In this document: piece by piece, positions 1-7,262 of the stretch
How positions within the stretch are numbered: position 1 is the first letter of the stretch
Layout of the letters: every line of letters begins with the position of its first letter
Source: Pseudomonadota bacterium
Lineage (GTDB): Bacteria > Desulfobacterota > Desulfarculia > Adiutricales > JAGVGV01
Assembly: GCA_018830135.1 (NCBI GenBank)
Contig: JAHJTB010000551.1
Span: 1 to 32,430 of the forward strand
Direction: 5' to 3'
Length of the DNA: 32,430 nucleotides
Notes under the pieces: generated by a model
Told to the model about the DNA's origin: nothing
Databases searched by the model: none
The model's input: only the letters and a program-made list of their open reading frames with translations
Position numbers and translations under genes: made by a program

Positions 1-330
1 ATCGTGGACCGGAAGAAGGATATGATCATCCGGGGCGGGGAGAACATCTTCCCGGCCGAGCTCGAGGAGATTCTCTATACGATGCCGGGAGTGGCCGAGG
101 CGGCCATCGTGGGCGCGCCCGACCCGGTTTACGGTGAAAAAGTGATCGCCTACGTTGTCAAGCGCCCCGATTCCGACCTGACCGCGGACAAGGTCAAGGA
201 CCATTTCAAGGGCAAGACGTCGTCCTTCAAGGCCCCGGAACAGGTCTTTTTCATTGAGACTCTGCCCAAGAGTCCGGTGGGCAAGATATTGAGGCGGGAG
301 CTCCGGGACCGGGCGGCCGGGCAGGCCTGA
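1..330 (+). CDS. Acyl-CoA synthetase (AMP-forming), C-terminal end, partial
   Basis: This is the last 109 codons of an AMP-dependent acyl-CoA synthetase/ligase that starts outside the window; the frame is open at base 1. The visible part is the small C-terminal lid domain of the ANL superfamily. DRKKDMIIRGGENIFP matches the hinge motif, which begins with the D-R/K pair about which the domain rotates. PVGKILRREL near the end carries the lysine that acts in acyl-adenylate formation. The family activates a carboxylic acid with ATP and CoA in the cytoplasm. The substrate cannot be told, because the N-terminal pocket domain is missing. The ORF track starts at an internal GTG at position 4, which is not a real start. 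A strong terminator follows, so this gene ends its own transcript and is probably unrelated to the molybdoenzyme genes downstream. Confidence 0.93.
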   Translation: MVDRKKDMIIRGGENIFPAELEEILYTMPGVAEAAIVGAPDPVYGEKVIAYVVKRPDSDLTADKVKDHFKGKTSSFKAPEQVFFIETLPKSPVGKILRRELRDRAAGQA

Positions 331-380
331 GACCGGCCCGGATTCGATCGCGGCCAGGTCGATCGATCAGGCAATTGCGT

Positions 381-412
381 GGGGGCCCGGGTGACCGGGC
401 CCCCATTTTTTC
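381..412 (+). terminator. Intrinsic terminator after the acyl-CoA synthetase
   Basis: A perfect 10-bp stem (GGGGGCCCGG against CCGGGCCCCC) encloses a GTGA tetraloop and is followed directly by ATTTTTT. It lies 50 bases after the synthetase stop codon. It separates that gene from the molybdoenzyme locus. Confidence 0.9.
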
Positions 413-549
413 CCCGTTGCAGAATTTTCGTCATACCCGTATGTTCAATGTAACATTTTATTTCTGTAGCGTCGCCAGGGGGCAGTCCTGGGCGGCGTAT
501 CCGACTCATCCGCCGTTTCGGCGGAATTGAAAAGACCAAGGAGGACGGC

Positions 550-2778
550 ATGAACCTGAATGCCACGGAGGCGGTCGAAGCCGGGACCCGGATTGTCAGG
601 GCCACCTCGACCTTCGACTGCGGAGGCCGTTGCCCTCTCCGGCTGCACGTCAAGGACAACCGAATCGTGCGGATCGAAGGCGACGACGCACCCGAACCGG
701 ACCAGCTCCGGACCTGTCTGCGCTGCCGGGCCTACCGGCAGATGGTTCACCATCCCGAGCGGCTGATGCATCCCATGAAGCGGACCGGGGAAAAAGGGGA
801 AGGACGGTTTGAGAGGATATCGTGGGACGAGGCCCTGGAAACCCTGGCCGGCCGGCTTCGACACGTCCGGGACCATTACGGTCCGGAGAGCATCTTTCTG
901 GCCTCCGGCGGCGGGTACCTGGGCAGCCTGCACAACGGCGGCCGGGCCGCGGCCCGGCTGTTGAACCAGTTCGGGGGGTACACGACGCACTACGGCAACA
1001 TCTCCTCCGAAGGCGCGGTCTGGGCCTCCCTGACCACCTACGGCTCGGTCATGGTCGGCCACAGCCGCGAAGACCTGATGAACTCGAAACTGATCGTGCT
1101 CTGGGGCTGGGACCCGGCCCGGATGATCTCCGGGACCAACACCATGTATCACCTGATCCGGGCCAAGGAGAACGGCGCCCGGATCGTGTCCGTGGACCCG
1201 CGCTATCACGACACGGCCGCCGTCCTGGCCCACGAATGGATTCCCATCCGGCCCGGCACGGACACGGCGGTCATGGTGGCCATGGCCTTTGTCATGATCC
1301 GGGAGAACCTGTGCGACCGGGACTTTCTGGATCGGTACACGGTTGGGTTCGACCGTTTCGAGGACTACGTGCTGGGGCGGGAGGACGGCCGGGAAAAAAC
1401 GCCGTCCTGGGCTTCCGAGATATCGGACGTGCCCGTCGAGACCATTGTTCGTCTGGCCCGGGAGTATGCCACGACCAGGCCCGCTGCCCTGATGGACTGC
1501 CAGGGACCGGCCCGAAGCGCCATGGGCGAGCAGTACAACCGGTGTGCCTGCACCCTCTGCGCCATGACCGGCAACGTGGGCCGGCCGGGCGGCTCGGCCG
1601 GCGGCGGCCTCATGGGCATCCCCGTGGGCCACATGTTCCGCATGTCGGCCATACCGGCGGGAAAGAACCCGGTCGAACTCAAGGGACCCAAGATCAAGGG
1701 CACCCTGGACATCCGCGACCGGGTCATCATGCGGGTCCACGTCAACCGGATATTCGATGCCATCCTGGAAGGAAAGGCAGGCGGCCATCCGGCCGATATC
1801 AAAATGATGTGGTCCATGTGCAACAACTATCTCAACCAGACCGGCAACAGCAACAAGGCCGCCCGGGCCCTGAAACAGCTTCCGTTCCTGGCCGTCAACG
1901 AGCTCTTCATGACCGCTCAGGCCCGATACGCCGACCTGCTGCTGCCGGTGACCAGCGCGGCCGAACGCAGCGACCTGACCCGGCCCTGGCCCTCCGGCCC
2001 GTACTTCTGCTTCACCAACCGGGCCATCGAGCCGTTGGGCGAATGCAAGTCCGACCTGGACATCGCCGGCGATCTGGCCGAACGGCTGGGTTTCGAGAAC
2101 TTCAACCCCTTTACCGAGGACGATATACTCAAGTCCTTTGTCGAGAAGAATCCGGAAACCGGGCCTCTGATCCCGGATTACGATCAGTTCCGGCGGGAAG
2201 GCATTCATCGGCTCCGGCTGCCCGAACCCATCATCGCCTTCCGGGAGCAGATCGAAGACATCGAAAACCACCCCTTCTCCACTCCGTCGGGCCGGATCGA
2301 GATTTACTCCCGGCGCGTGGAGGAGATGAATCACCCGCTCTGTCCGCCCATACCCAAATACATGCGCACGCCCGAGGACCGTTTCGATCCGCTGGCCGAG
2401 ATGTATCCCCTGCAGCTTCTGACCCCCCACCCCAAAAACCGGGTCCATTCGGAGCTGTACAAGGTCGATTGGCTTCGGGAGGTCGAACCGCATCGCATAT
2501 GGATCAATCCGGTCGACGCGGAGCCGAGGGGTATCAAGACCGGCGACGAGGTTCACGCCTTCAACGACCGGGGCAGGGTGGCCATCGAGGCCTGGGTGAC
2601 CGAGCGGATCATACCCGGCGTGGTCAGTATCTTCGAAGGGGCCTGGTACGATCCGGACGAAAACGGCGTGGATCGGGGCGCCTGCGCCAACACCCTGACC
2701 CGGGACGGGTACTCGGGCGGCGGGGCCGCGGTGATGAACACGAACCTGGTTCAGGTTGAAAAGGCGTTGCCCGGTTGA
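550..2778 (+). CDS. DMSO reductase-family molybdopterin oxidoreductase, catalytic subunit (copy 1)
   Basis: This 742-residue protein is a bis-MGD molybdoenzyme of the DMSO reductase family and is DmsA-like in sequence. The N-terminal Fe-S region has cysteines at 24, 28, 56 and 59 (CGGRCPLRLHV then TCLRCRAY). The Mo/MGD domains follow. HYGNISSEG aligns by eye with the HYGDYSSAQ region of DmsA, so the Mo ligand is probably serine. The C-terminal MGD-binding domain carries RVHSELYKVDWL and HRIWINPVDA. There is no twin-arginine leader, so the enzyme is probably cytoplasmic, unlike exported DmsA. The start is supported by AAGGAGG seven bases upstream. The ferredoxin subunit and a second catalytic paralogue follow. 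The substrate is unknown; candidates are S- or N-oxides or another oxygen-transfer or dehydrogenation reaction. The first canonical FS0 cysteine is missing (see findings). Confidence 0.88.
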   Translation: MNLNATEAVEAGTRIVRATSTFDCGGRCPLRLHVKDNRIVRIEGDDAPEPDQLRTCLRCRAYRQMVHHPERLMHPMKRTGEKGEGRFERISWDEALETLAGRLRHVRDHYGPESIFLASGGGYLGSLHNGGRAAARLLNQFGGYTTHYGNISSEGAVWASLTTYGSVMVGHSREDLMNSKLIVLWGWDPARMISGTNTMYHLIRAKENGARIVSVDPRYHDTAAVLAHEWIPIRPGTDTAVMVAMAFVMIRENLCDRDFLDRYTVGFDRFEDYVLGREDGREKTPSWASEISDVPVETIVRLAREYATTRPAALMDCQGPARSAMGEQYNRCACTLCAMTGNVGRPGGSAGGGLMGIPVGHMFRMSAIPAGKNPVELKGPKIKGTLDIRDRVIMRVHVNRIFDAILEGKAGGHPADIKMMWSMCNNYLNQTGNSNKAARALKQLPFLAVNELFMTAQARYADLLLPVTSAAERSDLTRPWPSGPYFCFTNRAIEPLGECKSDLDIAGDLAERLGFENFNPFTEDDILKSFVEKNPETGPLIPDYDQFRREGIHRLRLPEPIIAFREQIEDIENHPFSTPSGRIEIYSRRVEEMNHPLCPPIPKYMRTPEDRFDPLAEMYPLQLLTPHPKNRVHSELYKVDWLREVEPHRIWINPVDAEPRGIKTGDEVHAFNDRGRVAIEAWVTERIIPGVVSIFEGAWYDPDENGVDRGACANTLTRDGYSGGGAAVMNTNLVQVEKALPG

Positions 2779-2963
2779 CAAAGCCGGAGGCGAAAGATGG
2801 CCTCGCCGCGGGTGAAGGAAAACATGGGATTTTTTTTTCGGGACAAGCAATACGCTTTTTCAATGGGCCGACAGTCCGAAATCCATCATGACTATTCGAT
2901 TAGATGGTTTATTTGGGCTTTCAATGGTTTTCTTCATGAATTTACCGGGATAGGGGAGGAGGA

Positions 2964-3524
2964 ATGATGCAGATCGGCTTTTATTTCGACCAGACCCGTT
3001 GCACGGGCTGTAGCGCCTGCCGGGTGGCCTGCAAGGACTGGCACGACATCCCGGCCGGACCCGAAAACTGGATGCGTTTGATATATACGGAACAGGGCCG
3101 CATTCCCGAAGTCTTCGTGGCCTACACCATTGCCCCCTGCTGGCACTGCCTGGACCCGGTCTGCGTGTTGGCCTGCCCGGCCGGCGCCATTTCCAAGCGG
3201 GAAGGGGACGGCATTGTCGTGGTGGACACCCAGGCCTGCCTGGGCAACGAGGCCTGCGACGAGAAGTGCCGAAAGGCCTGCCCGTACGACGCCCCCCAGT
3301 TCGGCCCGGAACCGGGGGCCAGGATGCGCAAGTGCAACTACTGTCTGGACCGTTTCGAAGCGGGCCGGCTGCCCAACTGCGTCGAGGCCTGCCCGGTCCG
3401 GGCCCTGGACGCGGGGCCGATCGAGGAACTGGAACGCAAATACGGCAACGACCTTCAGGCCGAAGGGTTCAAATACTTCGAACGGACCAGACCGGCCGTG
3501 GTCATCCGGGCCAAGCGGCCCTGA
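2964..3524 (+). CDS. Four-cluster 4Fe-4S ferredoxin-type electron transfer subunit (DmsB-like)
   Basis: This 186-residue cytoplasmic protein resembles the electron-transfer subunit of DMSO reductase-type complexes. Four cysteine groups are visible. Group I is C13-x2-C-x2-C-x3-C (CTGCSACRVAC). Group II is CWHCLDPVCVLACP with x2-x4-x3 spacing. Group III is CLGNEACDEKCRKACP, with unusual x5-x3-x3 spacing. Group IV is CNYC-x11-CVEACP. It would pass electrons between the catalytic subunit and an unidentified partner; no DmsC-type membrane anchor is encoded nearby. A strong GGGGAGGAGG lies just ahead of two consecutive ATG codons; the first is used here. It sits between two catalytic paralogues and its stop is 22 bases before the second, so it is most tightly linked to copy 2. 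A 185-base gap separates it from copy 1. Confidence 0.92.
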   Translation: MMQIGFYFDQTRCTGCSACRVACKDWHDIPAGPENWMRLIYTEQGRIPEVFVAYTIAPCWHCLDPVCVLACPAGAISKREGDGIVVVDTQACLGNEACDEKCRKACPYDAPQFGPEPGARMRKCNYCLDRFEAGRLPNCVEACPVRALDAGPIEELERKYGNDLQAEGFKYFERTRPAVVIRAKRP

Positions 3525-3546
3525 CGGGCGGATTCGGGAGTCTCGC

Positions 3547-5766
3547 ATGAACGCATCGCCCCCCTTTCCCGCGGATTCGGAAGTGAGAATCGTCCGGACC
3601 ACCTCGGCGTTCAACTGCGGCGGGCGTTGCCCGCTCCGGCTGCACGTTCGGGACAACGTCATCATCCGGATCGAAGGCGACGATGCCGCCGAACCGGACC
3701 AACTCAGAACCTGCCTGCGTTGCCGCGCCTACCGCAAGCACGTCCATCATCCCGACCGCCTGCTCCAGCCGCAGAAACGGGTGGGGCCCAGGGGCGAGGG
3801 ACGATTCGAGCCCATTTCCTGGGAGGAGGCTCTCGAAATCGCGGCCGGGGAACTCGAGCGGGTCAAGGAGACATACGGCAGCGCGAGCATCCTCCTGGCG
3901 GTCAGCGGTGGATACCTGGGATCGTTGCATGAAGGGGCCAGGGCCACGGGCCGGTTGTTGAGTCTGTTCGGCGGGTATACGACCCATTACGGGAACGTGT
4001 CCTCGGAAGGCCCCATCTGGGCGGCCACAACGCAACTGGGCACGCCCCTGACCGGCCACAGCCGCGACGATCTGCTCAACGCCCGTCTGATTCTGCTCTG
4101 GGGCTACGACCCGGCCCGGGTCATTACCGGGACCAACACCATGTACGAGCTGGTCAGGGCCCGGGAGGCCGGAGCCCGGATCGTCAGCATCGACCCGCGC
4201 TACCACGATTCCGCCGCCGTCCTGGCCCATGAATGGCTCCCCGTCCATCCGGGCACGGACACGGCGGTCATGGCGGCCATGGCCTGGGTCATGATCGAGG
4301 AAGGCCTGTGCGATTTTGAATTCCTCGACCGGTACACCATCGGGTTCGACCGGTTTCGGGACTACGTGCTCGGCCTGGAGGACAAAACGGCCAAGACGCC
4401 GCGCTGGGCCGCCGAACTGTCCGGCGCCCCGGCCGATCGCATCACCGCGCTGGCCCGGGCCTACGCGACCATCAAACCCGCGGCCCTGATGGATGCCCAC
4501 GGGCCGGCCCGCAGCGCCATGGGCGAGCAGTTCAGCCGCATGGCCATCACCCTGGCCGCCATGACCGGAAACATCGGACGCTCCGGAGGCGGGGTCGGCG
4601 GGGCCTTCATGAACCTGCCTTTCGGCCACATGTACGCCGCGCCCATGATCCCGGGGGTCAGGAACCCGGTCGAAGCCGGCGGACCGTCCCTGCGCGGCTC
4701 CCTGGACCTGAACCTGCGCCTGCAAAAACGGATTCACACCAACCGGATATTCGACGCCATCCTGGAAGGGACCCGGGGCGGATACCCGGCCGACATCAGG
4801 CTGGCCTGGTTTCTGGGCAACAATTTCCTCAACCAGCTCGGGAACACCAACAAGGCCGCCAGGGCCCTGAAGCAGCTCGAGTTCATGATCGTCTCCGAAC
4901 TGTTTCTCACCCCGACGGCCCGTTTCGCCGACCTCATTTTTCCCGTGACCAGCGCGGCGGAGAGAAACGACCTGACCCGGGGCTGGCCGTCGGGCCTTTA
5001 CTATACAGCGGTCAACCGGGCCATCGAGCCGCTGGGGGCCTGCCGGTCGGACCTGGAAATCGCCATGGCCCTGGCCGCAAAGCTGGGGCTGGAAGAATTC
5101 GGGACGTTTGACGAAGAAGACTGGCTGAGGACCTTTGTGGAAAAAAACCCGGAAACCGCCACCCCGATACCGGATTCCGGCGCCTTCCGCCGGAAAGGCA
5201 TCCACCGCCTCCAACCCGCCGGACCCCACGTGGCCTTCAAAGCCCAGATCGAGGACCCGGACCGCAATCCCTTTCCCACGCCTTCGGGGAAAATCGAGAT
5301 ATATTCAGAACGCGTGGCGGCCATGAACGACCCGGCCTGTCCTCCGATCCCCAAGTACCTGCCGACGCCCGAGGACCGGCTGGACCCGGCCTCGAAGTCA
5401 TATCCGCTTCAACTGGTATCGCCTCATCCCTCGAACCGGGTCCATTCCGACATGCAGAAGATCGACTGGCTGGTGGAAGCAGACCCTCACCGGATATGGA
5501 TCAACCCGGCCGACGCCCGGACCCGGGGCATCGCCGAGGGCGATGCAGTCCTTGCCTTCAACGACCGGGGACGGCTTTCCATTCCGGCCAGAGTCACCGA
5601 ACGCATCATGCCCGGTGTGGTCTGCATCTTTGAAGGGGCCTGGTTCGATCCTGACGAAAACGGCCTCGACCGGGGCGGCAACCCCAATGTTCTGACTCCG
5701 GATACGTACACCCGGGGCGGCGCTTCGATTTTCAACACCACCCGGGTTCAGGTCCAAAAGGCCTGA
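3547..5766 (+). CDS. DMSO reductase-family molybdopterin oxidoreductase, catalytic subunit (copy 2)
   Basis: This 739-residue protein is a full-length paralogue of the catalytic subunit at 550-2778 and is similar along its whole length. The Fe-S cysteines fall at the same positions, 24, 28, 56 and 59. HYGNVSSEG corresponds to the probable serine Mo-ligand region, and HRIWINPADAR is in the C-terminal MGD domain. The ORF track begins at 3130, but that extension runs antiparallel in frame to the ferredoxin gene. The ATG at 3547, with CGGGAG six bases upstream, gives a length and N-terminus matching copy 1. No Tat signal is present. Differences cluster in the substrate-side regions, for example LGNNFLNQLGNTNK against MCNNYLNQTGNSNK in copy 1. 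The two copies may therefore differ in substrate while sharing one electron-transfer subunit. No chaperone or cofactor genes are nearby. Confidence 0.9.
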   Translation: MNASPPFPADSEVRIVRTTSAFNCGGRCPLRLHVRDNVIIRIEGDDAAEPDQLRTCLRCRAYRKHVHHPDRLLQPQKRVGPRGEGRFEPISWEEALEIAAGELERVKETYGSASILLAVSGGYLGSLHEGARATGRLLSLFGGYTTHYGNVSSEGPIWAATTQLGTPLTGHSRDDLLNARLILLWGYDPARVITGTNTMYELVRAREAGARIVSIDPRYHDSAAVLAHEWLPVHPGTDTAVMAAMAWVMIEEGLCDFEFLDRYTIGFDRFRDYVLGLEDKTAKTPRWAAELSGAPADRITALARAYATIKPAALMDAHGPARSAMGEQFSRMAITLAAMTGNIGRSGGGVGGAFMNLPFGHMYAAPMIPGVRNPVEAGGPSLRGSLDLNLRLQKRIHTNRIFDAILEGTRGGYPADIRLAWFLGNNFLNQLGNTNKAARALKQLEFMIVSELFLTPTARFADLIFPVTSAAERNDLTRGWPSGLYYTAVNRAIEPLGACRSDLEIAMALAAKLGLEEFGTFDEEDWLRTFVEKNPETATPIPDSGAFRRKGIHRLQPAGPHVAFKAQIEDPDRNPFPTPSGKIEIYSERVAAMNDPACPPIPKYLPTPEDRLDPASKSYPLQLVSPHPSNRVHSDMQKIDWLVEADPHRIWINPADARTRGIAEGDAVLAFNDRGRLSIPARVTERIMPGVVCIFEGAWFDPDENGLDRGGNPNVLTPDTYTRGGASIFNTTRVQVQKA

Positions 5767-5859
5767 GGCCCGAGGCCGCGCGGGCGGCCGGGGCTTTATT
5801 TCCGTCCGGTTTTATATTATGTTGAAAAGACCCGATAAGAAACCGAGGCGAGGACGAAA

Positions 5860-7191
5860 GTGAGCGATTCAGGGACCAAGGACCGTCAAGCGATTTTCGA
5901 GGGCTTGAGCGAGCAGGACCGCAACACGCTCTACAGCCTGGCCCCCATCAAAATGCTGGCGCCGGGCGATATTCTGATCCGGGAGGGTGATACGGACCAG
6001 ACCGCCTATGTGGTCCTGGACGGGAAGCTTCGGGTCGTTCGGGACATGGGCGGCCAGGAAGAGGAGATCGCCTTGCTCCAACAGGGCGACTGGGTCGGTG
6101 AAATCGCTTTTACCATGCTGGTTCCCCGGACCGCCTCGGTCGTAGCCGCCGAAAAGTCCCGGGTCATGGCCCTGCACAAGTCCACCCTGAACGCCCTCAA
6201 CGAAAAGACCCAGTTGTACTTTTTCAAGCGGCTCAACGATCTGGCCAGCGCCCGAGTCGGCGATCTGGCCCGCAAGGAAAAGGACCTCCACGGCACGGCC
6301 CGGCAACTCGTCGATTACATCCAGACGACCCGCCAGCGGACCCGGGCCGAGTATGCCGCTTCGGACATGATCCAGGGGGTCATCGGCAAGACGCCCCGGC
6401 TGCCGGACTTTGCCCGAGACCTGATCGTGGGCCTGGTCGAAAAAAAGCAGTCGCCGGCCGAGGCGGCGGAGAAGATCAAGACCGGGGCCGAACCGGCCGA
6501 GACGGTTCTTCGGATCGCCAATTCGCACTACTACGGATTTCAAAATCCGCTGGCGGACATACGGGACGCCATGGCCTTTTTGGGATTCAACGAGGTCTAT
6601 CGCCTGCTCATGACCGTGGGGATCAGACGGACCATGCCGGACACCCCGTTCTTCCGCAAGCTCCATCGGCACGCCGTCGTGGTTTCACACCTGGCCTTCC
6701 GGCTGTCCCAGGCCTCCCAGGTCGGCCGGCCCATCGAGATCGCCACGATCGGCCTGATGCACGAACTGGGGCTATGCGTCCTTCGCCGGCTGATGGAAGC
6801 CAACCCCAACCTCGGAGTCTTCATCCAGGCCATGGACGGGGCCTTGATGGGCGCCCTGCTTCTGGAGTCCTGGGACCTGCCGCCGGCGATATGCCAGGCG
6901 GTCGAATATCAATGCCATCCCGAGTTCGCGCCGCCGGCCCGGCTGCCCCAGGATGTACGGGACAACGTTTCCCTCCTGTACCTGGCCCACCTCTGCCACG
7001 ATCGCATCATGGACGAGGCCGATCCCGGGACCCCGGTCCCCTTCCTGGAGGAATATCTGCGGGTGTTCGGCTGGGGCGGTTCGACCCTGGAGGACGTAAC
7101 GGCCAGGCGCCTGCTCCCCGGGCTGCTTAAAAAGATCGACACCTACCCCGTCTTTTTCCGCCAGAAACTGGAAGCCCTGTCCGCCGGATAA
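5860..7191 (+). CDS. Cyclic nucleotide-binding domain plus HDOD domain regulator
   Basis: This 443-residue soluble protein has an N-terminal cNMP-binding (CRP-type) fold at about residues 10-130; typical elements are PGDILIREGDTDQTAYVVLDG and GDWVGEIAF. A helical linker leads to an HDOD domain at about 175-380 (PLADIRDAMAFLGFNEVYRL, then LMHELGLCVL). HDOD is an HD-like output domain that usually lacks a full metal site and acts in signalling scaffolds. The start is a GTG with GAGGCGAGGA upstream; no ATG fits better. The diguanylate cyclase gene follows 71 bases later on the same strand, which suggests a shared nucleotide-signalling role. No DNA-binding domain is present, so it is not a transcription factor of the CRP type. 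The ligand is unknown. Confidence 0.88.
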   Translation: MSDSGTKDRQAIFEGLSEQDRNTLYSLAPIKMLAPGDILIREGDTDQTAYVVLDGKLRVVRDMGGQEEEIALLQQGDWVGEIAFTMLVPRTASVVAAEKSRVMALHKSTLNALNEKTQLYFFKRLNDLASARVGDLARKEKDLHGTARQLVDYIQTTRQRTRAEYAASDMIQGVIGKTPRLPDFARDLIVGLVEKKQSPAEAAEKIKTGAEPAETVLRIANSHYYGFQNPLADIRDAMAFLGFNEVYRLLMTVGIRRTMPDTPFFRKLHRHAVVVSHLAFRLSQASQVGRPIEIATIGLMHELGLCVLRRLMEANPNLGVFIQAMDGALMGALLLESWDLPPAICQAVEYQCHPEFAPPARLPQDVRDNVSLLYLAHLCHDRIMDEADPGTPVPFLEEYLRVFGWGGSTLEDVTARRLLPGLLKKIDTYPVFFRQKLEALSAG

Positions 7192-7200
7192 ATCGAGCAA

Positions 7201-7220
7201 GGGTTCGTGGGGACGAACCC
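7201..7220 (+). terminator. Perfect hairpin between the HDOD and GGDEF genes
   Basis: GGGTTCGT and ACGAACCC form a perfect 8-bp stem with a GGGG loop, nine bases after the HDOD stop. No U-tract follows, so it may be a weak or Rho-assisted terminator, or an RNA-stabilising stem between co-transcribed genes. Confidence 0.4.
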
Positions 7221-7262
7221 GAATGTAATTGCATCATTCAGCTGTTTCGAAAGGAACGGATC

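Noticed and set aside
445-2850. 801-residue minus-strand ORF
   Set aside because: It lies antisense to the molybdoenzyme copy 1, has Gly/Pro/His/Asp-rich composition typical of GC-rich shadow frames, and shows no motif.
3130-3546. N-terminal extension of the second molybdoenzyme in the ORF track
   Set aside because: It overlaps the ferredoxin gene in another frame, has low-complexity Pro/Ala/Arg content, and a proper start with ribosome site exists at 3547.
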